Counted from the stretch's first letter, positions 16,883 through 25,596 are shown. The stretch: DNA of 48,414 nt from Micromonospora sp. BL4 (GCF_003667505.1 NZ_RCVJ01000049.1:1-48414); one strand, 5' to 3'. Program-made: numbers and translations. Notes: generated by a model not told the origin, from the letters alone.

Positions 16883-16895
16883 ATGGAGGGGTGCC

Positions 16896-17699
16896 ATGAC
16901 GGACGCCCCCGACGGGAGGCCGCGGCCCGCGGACCAGTGGCGGCAACGGGGCCTGCGCGGGTTGACCGTCACCCGGGACGCGAGTGTCCGCGGTTGGCGG
17001 TGGTGGACGCGAACCTGGGATCGACTCGTCGCGTCACTCCAGGACGAGGCGCCCGCAGGTCCGGGCGCCGCACCATCACCAACCGGCCCGCTCGTCGAAC
17101 AGCGCGAGGCGCCTCGACCGATCACGGTTCCCGCCCTCGGGTACGTGTACGCGTTCCACATCCGCGCCACCTTCGCCTGGTCGTCGCAGGAGAGCCTCCG
17201 CTCCGAGGTGCTGAGCTGGTACGTGGACTACTTCCAGCCGCACGCGATCCAGCGGCTGACCCGGCTCGCCGCCGACGCCGCCCGAAACCTGCCCCCACAC
17301 CGGGCGGCCGACCTGGAGCTGGCGTTGCGGCAGGCGATCACCGCCGAGCCCACGTGGCGCTACGAGCGGGGCGACATCGTCATCACCTGCCAACCCGACG
17401 CCACCGTCCGGCTCGACGAGCGGATCATGCCGACGTACCAGCCGCACGTCGACCGGCTGATGAAACTGGAGTACCAGTTCGACGAGCAGCTTCGTCGTGC
17501 TCGCTACGCCCAGGAGCTGAGCCGGCGCTGGGCGGCGATCCTCTACGAACACGCCGGAGACGAGGACATCGCGGACGCCCGCGAACACCTGCTCGCCGCG
17601 CAGGGGGAAGCAGCCCGCTGGATCAATGAACTGCTGCGCTCCCACCCGCGCGCCCCAACGGAACCGCAGGCCCCCGTTCCACCCCAGCACAACCGCTGA
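16896..17699 (+). CDS. Uncharacterised cytoplasmic protein
   Basis: I do not recognise this 267-residue protein. It starts at an ATG with GGAGGGG upstream. It has no signal peptide or membrane span. Residues 1-75 are basic and tryptophan-rich (GWRWWTRTWDRL) then proline-rich; residues 80-170 look like a compact alpha/beta domain (YVYAFHIRATFAWSS, DIVITCQPDATVRLDERI); residues 180-250 are strongly helical and charged and may form a coiled coil (KLEYQFDEQLRRARYAQEL, HLLAAQGEAARWINELL). The strand-then-helix order is faintly like small SPFH/band-7 proteins, but no diagnostic motif is present. It converges on the HTH gene at 17725 with a 25-base gap. Confidence 0.7.
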   Translation: MTDAPDGRPRPADQWRQRGLRGLTVTRDASVRGWRWWTRTWDRLVASLQDEAPAGPGAAPSPTGPLVEQREAPRPITVPALGYVYAFHIRATFAWSSQESLRSEVLSWYVDYFQPHAIQRLTRLAADAARNLPPHRAADLELALRQAITAEPTWRYERGDIVITCQPDATVRLDERIMPTYQPHVDRLMKLEYQFDEQLRRARYAQELSRRWAAILYEHAGDEDIADAREHLLAAQGEAARWINELLRSHPRAPTEPQAPVPPQHNR

Positions 17700-17724
17700 C
17701 CCGATCGGTGCGGACCGAGCAGCG

Positions 17725-18012
17725 CTATGCGCCGCCGATCAGTGTCCTCAACGTGGCGCAGTGCTGCTCGTAGGCGCGCTGCCCGGCCTGGGTCATCCGA
17801 TAGGTCGTACTGCCTCCACGGCCACGACCGACCTTGGTCGAGCTGACGTAGCCACCTGACTCCAAGGTAGACATCTGCTTGGACAGATCCGACTCACTGA
17901 GCTGCAGGTGGTCCTTGAGGAATCGGAATGAGACCGAGGGCGCGTTCGCCAGGACGGCCATGGCCGCCAGGCGCTTGGGCACGTGGATGATCGGATCCAG
18001 GCCGTCGATCAT
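17725..18012 (-). CDS. Small winged-helix transcriptional regulator (HTH_34 type)
   Basis: The 95-residue protein is almost entirely one winged helix: LDPIIHVPKRLAAMAVL, recognition helix SDLSKQMSTLESGGYV, and a wing with KVGRGRGGSTTYRMTQAG. This is the HTH_34 layout, MarR/ArsR-like but shorter. Its ATG overlaps the stop of the membrane-protein gene by four bases (ATGA), so the two are co-translated. It probably represses its own operon; a palindrome at the operon start (18466-18482) is the natural candidate site. Confidence 0.88.
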   Translation of the reverse strand: MIDGLDPIIHVPKRLAAMAVLANAPSVSFRFLKDHLQLSESDLSKQMSTLESGGYVSSTKVGRGRGGSTTYRMTQAGQRAYEQHCATLRTLIGGA

Positions 18013-18458
18013 CGAAGGCGTGCCCGGGTCGCTGCGGCGGCCGCGGCATACCGCCGCTCGTAGACGGCCAGGCCGACCGTCACGAGGACGAATGCCGCCC
18101 CGGCGGCCGCCGGGACGCCGACCAGCCACCAGACGAGCCCGACGATGAGGGCGACCACGGGGAGGGCAGCGAAGTATCTGCGCCACTCTCCGGCGATCTC
18201 GGGGGGCGGCGTGCCCTTGCCCGGCATCGGGAGCGCGCCGTGCCGGCGCCGCATCCAGACGACGAACAGGGCCTCGACGGCGATCAGGACGGCGAGCGAC
18301 GCCACGAACAGGGCGGCGTTCTGGCGCCACCACACGAACGTGCCGATCATGGCAGCGGCCCAGGCGCCGACGGAGGGCGCATACCACCATGGGGTCGGCG
18401 GATAGTCGACGTAAGGTGCGGCGGCACCGCGCTCGGCCGCCCTGAGCTGCTCCGTCAC
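18009..18458 (-). CDS. Four-span membrane protein paired with the HTH_34 regulator
   Basis: The 149-residue protein has four hydrophobic segments near residues 30-44, 48-68, 97-114 and 116-133, separated by a basic loop (RRRHGALPMPGKG). The tryptophan-rich entrance PPTPWWYAP and the loop EIAGEWRRYF recall small actinobacterial membrane proteins found with HTH_34 regulators, but the function is not known. GTG at 18458 is chosen because GGAAAG lies 5 bases upstream; an ATG further upstream in the same frame would lie across the palindrome. It forms an operon with the overlapping regulator gene. Confidence 0.75.
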   Translation of the reverse strand: MTEQLRAAERGAAAPYVDYPPTPWWYAPSVGAWAAAMIGTFVWWRQNAALFVASLAVLIAVEALFVVWMRRRHGALPMPGKGTPPPEIAGEWRRYFAALPVVALIVGLVWWLVGVPAAAGAAFVLVTVGLAVYERRYAAAAAATRARLR

Positions 18459-18465
18459 ACCAATA

Positions 18466-18482
18466 CTTTCCACGCTGGAAAG
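18466..18482 (-). promoter_or_regulatory. Palindromic operator before the membrane protein/HTH_34 operon
   Basis: CTTTCCA-CGC-TGGAAAG has perfect 7-base arms and ends 8 bases before the GTG start. One arm also supplies the GGAAAG ribosome binding site, so binding of the co-encoded regulator would block both RNA polymerase and, in RNA form, ribosome entry. Confidence 0.55.
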
Positions 18483-18606
18483 CATAGGTGGACACTTTCC
18501 GCTCATGCAAGTGATAGGTCCAGCGTTGACTGACGTGGACGCCCGATCCGTCAGCCCCAGAACACGCGGTCTCATACCGCTTCCGGCCCGCGCTCGCCGC
18601 ACCAGC

Positions 18607-19559
18607 TCAGGCGGTCGCGCCCGCCCGGCGGGTCGCCAGGATGGCCAGGGCTTCGCGGCGTACCGCCTCAACCTCGTGCACCAGGCGACGTCGGGCGAAG
18701 CGGACCACCAGGATCCCGGTGGTCGCCAGCAGGGCGTCCCGGCGCAGGTCGATCTCCCGCTGGCGTGGGTCGCCGTGGCTGGCGGCGCCGTCGAGTTCGA
18801 TGTTGACCCGCTCCCGCTCGGCGAGCATGTCGAGGTAGATGGTGCGTCGCCCGAGGCGCACCGGCACCTGTCGGCGGAACGTCGGCATGCCCGGGCCGGT
18901 GAAGACGTCCTCGTGCCCCCAGATCTCAAGGGGCTGCGGCAGCCGTCGGCGAGCCTGGTCAGCAGCGTTCGCAGCGCTGCCCGATCGACCAGCTTCGGCA
19001 CATCGCCCAGGGCCGCCGACAGCCGCTCCGGCGTGGTCAGCCGATCGTTGACCGCCCGGATCACCGGTGCCCGCCGCTCGGGGAGCGGCAGCATCGGCCA
19101 CGAGTCGACGAGGGTCTGCTCAAGACGGGTGACCGTCAATCCCCGCCGGACAACCACGTGCGGCGGACCGGTGGTGAAACCCCGACGCCGATGCACAACC
19201 AGTCCGGGTCGGGTGCGCAGACCGGCGCTCGCCGGTGTGCTCAAGTGCACTAGATCGCCGAACGCCTGCGGGCGCAACCCCCATGCGCTCAACGCGCTGA
19301 GGTGACTGAGTGCGCCGCAACCCTCAGCCCAGGCGAGAGCCGCACGAAAACCCAGGTCAGGGTCGAGTCGACTCAGCGGAGGGCCGCCTGGTCGACCACT
19401 TACCAGATGCGCCGCGACGAACGACTCCGGCAACACCCGCACCAGCTCACCGTTGCGGCAGGCCTGATCCAGCGTCCGCTGTGGCACCACCTGCCCGGCG
19501 ACCCCACGCGTGACCAGCCCACCGCCCAGCTCCACCAGCTCCCGAAGCACCGAATTCAC
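18607..19559 (-). pseudogene. Frameshifted AbiEi-like/DUF559 protein gene
   Basis: Two frames together encode one recognisable protein. The N-terminal part from GTG 19559 has a winged-helix start (VTRGVAGQVVPQRTLDQACRNGELVRVLPESF) and AbiEi-type middle (LSALSAWGLRPQAF, RGLTVTRLEQTLVDSW). The C-terminal part, one frame away, is a DUF559 endonuclease-like domain (IWGHEDVFTGPGMP, RVNIELDGAASHGDPRQRE, LRRDALLATTGILVVRF). The junction is at a run of four G (18930-18933); one more base would restore a 317-residue protein, since the family reads GCRS-x-LEIWGH across this point. It is either a real pseudogene or a base miscounted in a homopolymer. Proteins of this class are common, often regulatory or antitoxin-like; the role is unproven. 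Confidence 0.8.
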
Positions 19560-19762
19560 GCCACGAACCGTGAGACCTCACCCGACCTCCCGCAACCACG
19601 TCACCCCCGCCACTGTGGACCTCTGCCAACCTGTGGACGACGCCCCAGCACCGCTCGATTTCTGCTAGCCGCCTCGATCGTTGGCAGCTCAGCAGGGCAC
19701 GGGGCGACGTGTCGAGTCGGCCAGGCGTCAACGATCACGGCGAAGCCCGAGACGAGCGCCGG

Positions 19763-21388
19763 TCAGCTCGGGACGTCGCGGTGGCGGAACGCCGCCGCGC
19801 CGGTCACGAGGAGCAGCGCGGCCACCGTGGTCAGCACCACCAGCGGGAGCACCGCCGGGTCGACCGCCGGCACCGACGGGACATGGGTGTACGGCGAGAG
19901 GTTGAGCGCCGCCTGGGGCAGCTCCAGCACGGCGCCGAGCTGCCCGAGGAGCAGGAAGACCAGCAGCGCCGTCCAGGAGAGCACCACCGACCGGCGCGGC
20001 AGCAGGCCGAAGAGCGCGGTCACCACCCCGGCCACCACGAGCAGGGCCGGCAGCCGCAGCAGCGCGGCACCGCCCAGCGCAATGGCCTCGCCGAGCGGGT
20101 CGCCGGTGACCAGGCCATAGCCGAGCCCGGTGGTCAGGCCGGCGAGGAGCAGCAGGGCGAACGCGCCGAGCGCCGCGGCGAGGACCTGGGTCCCGAGCCA
20201 TCGGGTACGGCTCACCGCGGTGGCGAGGGCGGCCTCCAGCACCCCGTCGGCCTCGTCTCCGCGTACGCGGAGCAGGGCCTGCACCACGTACGCCCCGATG
20301 GTCAGGGCGAAGAGCCCGAGCATCGCGGCCAGGTACGCGTCGAGCAGGTCCGCTCCCCCGCCCATCGCGTTGATCGCCTCGGCGGCGGCCGGATTCTGCT
20401 CGATCATGGCGTTGAACTCGTCGGCGGCGACGCCCATCGAGACGCCGAGCACGGCGATCCCGACCGCCCAGCCGAGCAGTGCGCCGCGCTGCATCCGCCA
20501 CGCCAGCCCGGCGGGGCTGAGCAGCCAGGTGGCGGCGGTCGCGGCCTTGCGTCGGGGGGCGATCAGCCCGGCGCCCTGGTCCCGCCGCTCGGCGAGGGCG
20601 TACGCCAGCGCCACCGCGGCGAGCAGCAGCGCGACGGGTAGGGCGAGGACCCACCAGCGTTCCCCGCCGAAGGCCCGCACCTGGTTGCCCCAGCCGAGCG
20701 GGGAGAGCCAGGAGGGCCAGGCGCTCTCCACGCGGGTGCCGTCGGCGCTGGTGTCGCCGAGCACGTCGCCGGCGGCGCGCAGCACGAAGGAGAGCCCGAC
20801 GACGGCGCCGGCGAGCGCGTTGGCGCCCCGGGAGGTGACCGAGACCTGCGCGGTGACCGCGGCGACGCCGGTGCAGGCCACCCCGACGCCGCCGACCGCG
20901 CCGGCCGCCGCGAGGGAGCCGGCCAGTGGCAGGCCCGCGCCGGCCAGGGCGACGGCGAGCAGCGCCGCGGCCGCCACGTTCGCCGCGACCACGACCAGCA
21001 GCGCGGCGGTGAGCGGCGCGTACCGGCCGACGACGGAGGCGCCGACCAGCTCGGCGCGGCCGGTCTCCTCGTTCTGCCGGGTGTGCCGGGTCACCGCGAA
21101 GGTGCTCAGCAGCGCGACGATCAGGGCCAGCGTCACGTACGTCTCGGCGACCACGACCGCGCCGACGTCGGTGCCGGCGATGGGGCCGTTGAAGGCCCGG
21201 GCGACCAGGCTGGACGCCGACGTGGTGGCGTAGCCCTGACGGGCCGCCTCGTCGGGGTAGATGCCGGCGACGCTGCCGGCGAGGGCGTAGCCGAGCAGGG
21301 GCGTGCCGAGCACCCAGATCGCCAGGCGGATCCGGTCGCGGCGCAGCACGAGTCGGGCCAGCCGGCGGGTGCCGGTGAGGGCGGTCAT
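19763..21388 (-). CDS. ABC-2 type exporter permease (tetronasin-resistance TnrB3-like)
   Basis: The 541-residue protein has about twelve hydrophobic spans in two similar halves, starting [28 protein letters not shown], with the soluble segment [28 protein letters not shown] that typifies the actinobacterial tetronasin exporter permeases. With the preceding ATPase it would pump out a polyether, lipid-like or other hydrophobic compound. Its ATG overlaps the ATPase stop by four bases (ATGA). It belongs to the operon divergent from the TetR gene. The substrate cannot be told from sequence. Confidence 0.88.
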   Translation of the reverse strand: MTALTGTRRLARLVLRRDRIRLAIWVLGTPLLGYALAGSVAGIYPDEAARQGYATTSASSLVARAFNGPIAGTDVGAVVVAETYVTLALIVALLSTFAVTRHTRQNEETGRAELVGASVVGRYAPLTAALLVVVAANVAAAALLAVALAGAGLPLAGSLAAAGAVGGVGVACTGVAAVTAQVSVTSRGANALAGAVVGLSFVLRAAGDVLGDTSADGTRVESAWPSWLSPLGWGNQVRAFGGERWWVLALPVALLLAAVALAYALAERRDQGAGLIAPRRKAATAATWLLSPAGLAWRMQRGALLGWAVGIAVLGVSMGVAADEFNAMIEQNPAAAEAINAMGGGADLLDAYLAAMLGLFALTIGAYVVQALLRVRGDEADGVLEAALATAVSRTRWLGTQVLAAALGAFALLLLAGLTTGLGYGLVTGDPLGEAIALGGAALLRLPALLVVAGVVTALFGLLPRRSVVLSWTALLVFLLLGQLGAVLELPQAALNLSPYTHVPSVPAVDPAVLPLVVLTTVAALLLVTGAAAFRHRDVPS

Positions 21389-22320
21389 CGGGCACCGGCC
21401 CGCTGGGCTCGCGCCGGAGCGGGGTCGTCGGCGGAGACGTGCTCGTCGCCGTAGTGGCGTAGGAACAGCTGCTCCAGGGTGGGCGGGGTGCTGGTCAGCG
21501 CGCGGACGCCGAAGCGGACGAGCTGGCCGAGCAGCTCGTCGAGGTGCGCCGGCTCGACCTCCAGGTGGGTGCGCCCGTCGACCTCGTGCACGTCGTGCAC
21601 GCCGGGCAGCGCGTCGAGGCCGGTCACCGGGCGGGCCGTCTCGACGATCACCGTCGTGCGGGTGAGGTGGCGCAGCTCGGTCAGGCTGCCGGACTCGACG
21701 GTGCGTCCCTCGCGGATGATGCTGAGCCGGTCGCAGAGGGCCTCGACCTCGGCGAGCACATGGCTGGAGAGCAGCACGGTGGCGCCGGCCTGCTTGATCC
21801 GCCGCACCTCGTCCTGGAACACGGCCTCCATCAGGGGATCGAGGCCGGAGGTCGGCTCGTCGAGCACGTACAGCTCCACATTGGAGGAGAAGGCGGCGAC
21901 GATGGCGACCTTCTGCCGGTTGCCCTTGGAGTACGTGCGGCAGCCGCGGGTCGGGTCCAGGTCGAAGCGTTGCAGCAGCTCGTCACGGCGACGCCGGTCG
22001 AGGCCGCCGCGCAGCTCACCGAGCAGGTCGATCGCCTCCCCGCCGGAGAGGTTCGGCCAGAGGCTGACGTCGCCCGGCACGTACGCCAACCGGCGGTGCA
22101 GGCGCACCGCGTCGCGCCAGGGGTCAGCGCCGAGCACCCGCGCCTCGCCGGAGTCGCGGCGGAGCAGCCCGAGCAGGATCCGGATGGTGGTGGACTTCCC
22201 GGACCCGTTGGGCCCGAGGAAGCCGTGCACCTCGCCCGCCTCGACCCGCAGGTCGAGCCCGTCGAGTGCCCGGATGCGGCCGAAGGTCTTGACCAGGTTG
22301 TCGATCGAGATGACGGGCAT
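21385..22320 (-). CDS. ABC exporter ATP-binding protein (DrrA-like)
   Basis: The 311-residue ATPase has Walker [11 protein letters not shown]-loop region [17 protein letters not shown], signature YSKGNRQK (a variant of LSGGQ common in tetronasin exporters), Walker [13 protein letters not shown] and the switch histidine in LLSSH. A 90-residue C-terminal extension follows ([20 protein letters not shown]), as in DrrA-type exporters. GGAGGGG precedes the ATG. It energises the overlapping downstream permease. Transcription starts in the 110-base divergent region with the TetR gene and contains a TetR-like operator. Confidence 0.92.
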   Translation of the reverse strand: MPVISIDNLVKTFGRIRALDGLDLRVEAGEVHGFLGPNGSGKSTTIRILLGLLRRDSGEARVLGADPWRDAVRLHRRLAYVPGDVSLWPNLSGGEAIDLLGELRGGLDRRRRDELLQRFDLDPTRGCRTYSKGNRQKVAIVAAFSSNVELYVLDEPTSGLDPLMEAVFQDEVRRIKQAGATVLLSSHVLAEVEALCDRLSIIREGRTVESGSLTELRHLTRTTVIVETARPVTGLDALPGVHDVHEVDGRTHLEVEPAHLDELLGQLVRFGVRALTSTPPTLEQLFLRHYGDEHVSADDPAPARAQRAGAR

Positions 22321-22361
22321 CGCCCCTCCAGCTGTCGGATGCGTCGACCGTCCTCACTGTA

Positions 22362-22376
22362 CTGACCGCCGGTCAG
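22362..22376. promoter_or_regulatory. TetR-type operator in the exporter/tetR divergent region
   Basis: CTGACC-GCC-GGTCAG is a palindrome with perfect 6-base arms. Related half-sites (CCGGTCA at 22401, GCCGGTTA at 22412) occur nearer tetR. The location between divergent exporter and regulator genes fits control of both by the TetR protein. Confidence 0.65.
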
Positions 22377-22430
22377 CACAATCAACGGTGAGATCGGCCA
22401 CCGGTCAGGGCGCCGGTTAGGCTGGCCGGC

Positions 22431-23213
22431 ATGACCGCCGAGCCCGCGGACGACACCCGCACGCGGATCCTGCGCGCCGCGCTCGACCTCTTCGCCGAAC
22501 ACGGCTACCAACGCACCTCACTGCGGCAGATCGCCGAACGGCTGCGGTTGACCAAGGCCGCGATCCTGTACCACTTCCCGGCCAAGGAGCACCTGCTCGC
22601 AGCCCTGGTCGAGCCGCTGTTGGCCGACCTGGAGGCGTTGCTCGACTCGGCCCGGACGCAGCCCACCGAGCAGGCCCGGTGGACGGTGCTGGAGGGCTGG
22701 GTGGACACGATACTCGCTCACCGCCGGCCGCTCGGGATGCTCTTCCACGACATCGCGCTGGTCGGCCGGGGCGACACGTACCACCGGCTGATGGGGATCG
22801 CGATGCGGGCCAACGACCTCATCGCCGGGCCGGACGCCGGACGCCGGGAACGGGTCCGGGCGGTCCAGGCGGTCGCCGCGTGCAGTGACCCGGTCGTCTT
22901 CTTCACCGACGTGCCCGACGAGGTGCTGCGCGCCGACATGCTCGACGGCGTACGCCGCCTGCTGGCCACGCCACCCTCGGACGCCGCGGCTCCGGCGGGC
23001 GCCGCCGCAGGGTCCGGGAGCCCGCCGGATGCGAGCTCGGGCGCCGCGATGGGTGAGCGTCGGCGCCGTCCGGGGCGGCCTCGGGCGCTGGGTCGGGAGC
23101 AGGTCGAGGCGGCCCGGCGGATGCACGCGGCGGGCACCCATTCGGTGGACGCCATCGCCGCCACGCTGGGCGTCTCGCGGGCCACCGTCTACCGCCACCT
23201 GGACGCGGAATAA
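22431..23213 (+). CDS. TetR-family regulator with an extra C-terminal resolvase-type HTH
   Basis: The 260-residue protein begins with a TetR DNA-binding domain (TRTRILRAALDLFAEHGYQRTSLRQIAE, then LTKAAILYHFPAKEHLL). A ligand domain follows to about residue 180. After an Ala/Gly/Ser-rich linker comes a second helix-turn-helix, GRPRALGREQVEAARRMH and VDAIAATLGVSRATVYRHL, which looks like the HTH_7 domain of Hin-type recombinases. TetR proteins are usually about 200 residues with one HTH, so this is a fusion. A TAGGCT box ends 7 bases before the ATG with no Shine-Dalgarno, suggesting a leaderless mRNA. It probably controls the divergent exporter operon. Confidence 0.9.
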   Translation: MTAEPADDTRTRILRAALDLFAEHGYQRTSLRQIAERLRLTKAAILYHFPAKEHLLAALVEPLLADLEALLDSARTQPTEQARWTVLEGWVDTILAHRRPLGMLFHDIALVGRGDTYHRLMGIAMRANDLIAGPDAGRRERVRAVQAVAACSDPVVFFTDVPDEVLRADMLDGVRRLLATPPSDAAAPAGAAAGSGSPPDASSGAAMGERRRRPGRPRALGREQVEAARRMHAAGTHSVDAIAATLGVSRATVYRHLDAE

Positions 23214-23216
23214 CGA

Positions 23217-23246
23217 GACGGTTTTAGCGACGGTTTCGAGACGGTT
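23217..23246. repeat. Three GACGGTT direct repeats spaced 11-12 bases
   Basis: GACGGTT occurs at 23217, 23229 and 23240 in the 38-base gap between the convergent tetR and ABC exporter genes. The helical spacing recalls direct-repeat regulator sites, but the position after two stop codons is odd for a promoter element. Confidence 0.4.
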
Positions 23247-23251
23247 GTGAG

Positions 23252-25045
23252 TCAGGCGGCCAGGGTGGCGTAGCGGCCGTTGCGGTCCAGCAGGCTGTCG
23301 TGGGTGCCGGCCTCGACGATTCGGCCGTGGTCGAGCACCGCGATCTGGTCGGCGTTCCGGACGGTGGACAGCCGGTGCGCGATGGTGATCGTGGTGCGAC
23401 CCTCGGCGAGCACGTCGAACGCCCGCTGCACGGCCCGTTCGGTCTCGGTGTCCAACGCGCTGGTGGCCTCGTCGAGGACCAGGATGCGCGGGTCCCGCAG
23501 CAGGGTACGGGCGATGGCCAGCCGCTGCTTCTCGCCGCCGGAGAACCGGTGGCCGCGCGAGCCGACCATCGTGTCGTACCCGTCGGGAAGGGCGGCGATC
23601 AGATCGTGGATCTGAGCGGCCCGGGCCGCGTCCTCGATCTCCGTGTCGGTGGCGGCCGGCCGGGCGTAGCGCAGGTTCTCCCGGACGGTGGTGTGCAGCA
23701 GGTACGTCTCCTGGCTGACCACGCCGACGATCGCGGCCAGGTCGGCCAGGCGCAGGTCGCGCAGGTCGACCCCGTCGATGGTGACCCGGCCGGCGGTCGG
23801 GTCGTGCAGCCGGCTGACCAGCCCGGCGAGGGTGCTCTTGCCGGAGCCGGTCTCGCCGACGAGGGCGAGGCTGGTGCCGGCGGGCACGTCCAGGGTGACC
23901 CCGGCGAGGGCGGCGGTGTCGCTGCCCGGGTAGCCGAAGGTGACGTCCTCCAGACGCAGGTGACCGCGGACCCGGGCGGGGTCGAGGCGGACCGGCTCGG
24001 CGGGGTCGGCCACGTCGACCGGCAGGTCGAGGTATTCGAAGATCCGAGCGAACAGCGCCAGCGAGGCGGTCAGCGACACGCCCACGTTGAGCAGGCCCAT
24101 CAGCGGCCGGAACAGGCCGCCCTGTAGCGCGGTGAAGGCGACCAGGGTGCCGATGCTCAGTGTGCCGGCGGTGCCGGGCAGGCCGGCGGCGAGGTAGATG
24201 ACCGCCGGTACGGCGGCGAAGATGATGCTCATCGAGGCCATCCGCCAGCGACCGGCCAGTTCGCTGCGCAGCTCCAGGTCGACCAGGCGGGCCGACGAGG
24301 CGGTGAACCGGTCGATCAGCGCGGGCCCGGTACCGAGGGTCTTGGCCAGTTGGACGCCGCTGATCGAGAGCCCCTCCTCCACGGTGACGTTGAGGTCGGC
24401 GAGCTCCCGCTGGCGCTGGGCGGTGATCTCCCGGCGCATCCGGGCGACCCGGCGGGTCAGCCAGATCGCCGGCGGCAGCACGACGAGGGAGACCAGGGAG
24501 AGCTGCCAGGAGAGCGCGACCATGGCGACGACGGTGGCGACCACGGTGGTGAGGTTGGCCGCGACGGCGGTGGCGGTGGAGGTGACCACCGACTGCATGC
24601 CGCCGATGTCGTTGGTGATGCGGGACTGCACCTCGCCGGTGCGGGTCCGGGTGAAGAAGCCCAGCGACTGCCGCTGAAGGTGGCTGAAGACGTCGGTGCG
24701 CAGCCGGTGCATGACCTGCTGCCCGACGCGGGTGGAGACCCAGGTCTGGACGACGCCAAGGGCGGCGGTCACCCCGGCGACGGCGACCATCCCGAGGACC
24801 AGCCAGACCAGCAGGGTCACGTCGCCCTGCGGCAGCGCCCGGTCGATGACGGCACGCAGCAGGAACGGGGTGGCCATCGCGATGATCGAGGAGGCCACGA
24901 TGATCGCGGTCACGGCGGCCAGCGCGGGCCGGTGGGCGGTGAACAGCCGGCCGATGCGGCGTAGGGACACCTGCCGGGCCTGCGCCTTCTCGTCGGCGCT
25001 GACGGTGCGGTGGCCGCGGTCGCGGCCGGTGGGGGTCGGTTCCAA
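23252..25045 (-). CDS. ABC multidrug exporter, fused membrane and ATPase domains
   Basis: The 597-residue half-transporter has an N-terminal six-span ABC exporter domain (AVTAIIVASSIIAMATPFLL; SLGFFTRTRTGEVQSRITND coupling region) and a C-terminal ATPase with Walker A GETGSGKST, Q-loop VVSQETYLL, signature FSGGEKQ, Walker B ILVLDEATSALD and switch histidine IAHRLST. Such proteins pump drugs or lipids as dimers. The only in-frame start before the conserved region is a TTG at 25045 with GAGAGG about 9 bases upstream. It diverges from a MarR gene with a perfect palindrome between them, so it is probably the regulated target. Confidence 0.92.
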   Translation of the reverse strand: MEPTPTGRDRGHRTVSADEKAQARQVSLRRIGRLFTAHRPALAAVTAIIVASSIIAMATPFLLRAVIDRALPQGDVTLLVWLVLGMVAVAGVTAALGVVQTWVSTRVGQQVMHRLRTDVFSHLQRQSLGFFTRTRTGEVQSRITNDIGGMQSVVTSTATAVAANLTTVVATVVAMVALSWQLSLVSLVVLPPAIWLTRRVARMRREITAQRQRELADLNVTVEEGLSISGVQLAKTLGTGPALIDRFTASSARLVDLELRSELAGRWRMASMSIIFAAVPAVIYLAAGLPGTAGTLSIGTLVAFTALQGGLFRPLMGLLNVGVSLTASLALFARIFEYLDLPVDVADPAEPVRLDPARVRGHLRLEDVTFGYPGSDTAALAGVTLDVPAGTSLALVGETGSGKSTLAGLVSRLHDPTAGRVTIDGVDLRDLRLADLAAIVGVVSQETYLLHTTVRENLRYARPAATDTEIEDAARAAQIHDLIAALPDGYDTMVGSRGHRFSGGEKQRLAIARTLLRDPRILVLDEATSALDTETERAVQRAFDVLAEGRTTITIAHRLSTVRNADQIAVLDHGRIVEAGTHDSLLDRNGRYATLAA

Positions 25046-25080
25046 GGGGCACTGCCTCTCGACGGGGATATTGCTGAGGT

Positions 25081-25097
25081 TACCTCATCATGAGGTA
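25081..25097. promoter_or_regulatory. Perfect MarR-type operator
   Basis: TACCTCAT-C-ATGAGGTA has perfect 8-base arms. It lies 35 bases from the exporter start and at the expected -35 region of marR (TACCGT -10 box at 25115-25120). Binding of the MarR protein would block both divergent promoters. Confidence 0.75.
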
Positions 25098-25127
25098 GCA
25101 ACCGCATCTCCTGCTACCGTATTCCCC

Positions 25128-25556
25128 GTGACGGAGCGCACGGCGGACGGCGACGACGAGAGCCTGGCGGAGACGTTCTGGGCGGTGGCCGGGCGGCTGC
25201 GCCGGCAGGCACGGGAGTCATTGGCGCCGTGGGACATCACCCCCAGCCAGTCCCGGGCGCTCGGAGTGCTGGCCCGCCACGGTGAGTCGCGTCCCGGCAC
25301 CATCGCCGAGCACCTGCGCATCGCGCCCCGCTCCGCCACCGAGGTCATCGACGACCTCCAGGCCCGGGGGCTCGTCGAACGCCGACCCGACCCGGCCGAC
25401 CGACGGGCGACGCTGGTCGCGCTCACCGAGGAGGGCAACCGGGTCAGCGCCGCCATCCGGGCCGCCCGTCGGGCCGAGGCCGACCGCTTCTTCGGCCACC
25501 TCGACGACGCCGACCGCGACCAGCTCGCCCGGATCCTGCGCACCCTGCTCGGCTGA
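25128..25556 (+). CDS. MarR-family transcriptional regulator
   Basis: The 142-residue protein has the MarR winged helix: ITPSQSRALGVLARHG, recognition region SATEVIDDLQARGLVERRPD and the wing ADRRATLVALTEEG. Terminal helices form the dimer interface (LAETFWAVAGRLRRQARE and DRFFGHLDDADRDQLARIL). The start is a GTG lying 7 bases after a TACCGT box, with no Shine-Dalgarno, so a leaderless transcript is likely. It would repress the divergent exporter and itself through the palindrome at 25081-25097, with release by a drug-like ligand. Confidence 0.92.
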   Translation: MTERTADGDDESLAETFWAVAGRLRRQARESLAPWDITPSQSRALGVLARHGESRPGTIAEHLRIAPRSATEVIDDLQARGLVERRPDPADRRATLVALTEEGNRVSAAIRAARRAEADRFFGHLDDADRDQLARILRTLLG

Positions 25557-25566
25557 GGCGCAGGCC

Positions 25567-25596
25567 AGGGGCTCCTGCTGCACAAGTAGGGCCCCT
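25567..25596 (+). terminator. Possible terminator hairpin after marR
   Basis: AGGGGC (25567-25572) pairs with GCCCCT (25591-25596), extended inward by one wobble and one C-G pair, around a 14-base loop. There is no U-tract. It starts 10 bases after the marR stop. Confidence 0.35.

Larger units (their letters stand above)
16085..16895. other. Gene-poor 811-base stretch
   Basis: No intact gene is supported here. It contains a minus-strand gene remnant (16219-16531), a long palindrome (16647-16706) and a nested hairpin in front of the next gene (16845-16882). The rest (16085-16218, 16532-16646, 16707-16844) shows nothing I can identify; some frames are open but lack coding bias. Confidence 0.6.

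Noticed and set aside
16085..16895. tRNA, small RNA gene or CRISPR array in the gene-poor stretch
   Set aside because: No cloverleaf, no CCA-ending acceptor pairing and no regularly spaced repeats were found; only palindromes and a gene remnant.
18009..19559. Apparent single 516-residue protein joining the AbiEi-like N-terminus to the membrane protein
   Set aside because: The frame only runs on because of the one-base shift at 18930-18933. The true C-terminus of the AbiEi-like protein ends at 18607 in another frame, and the membrane protein has its own start.
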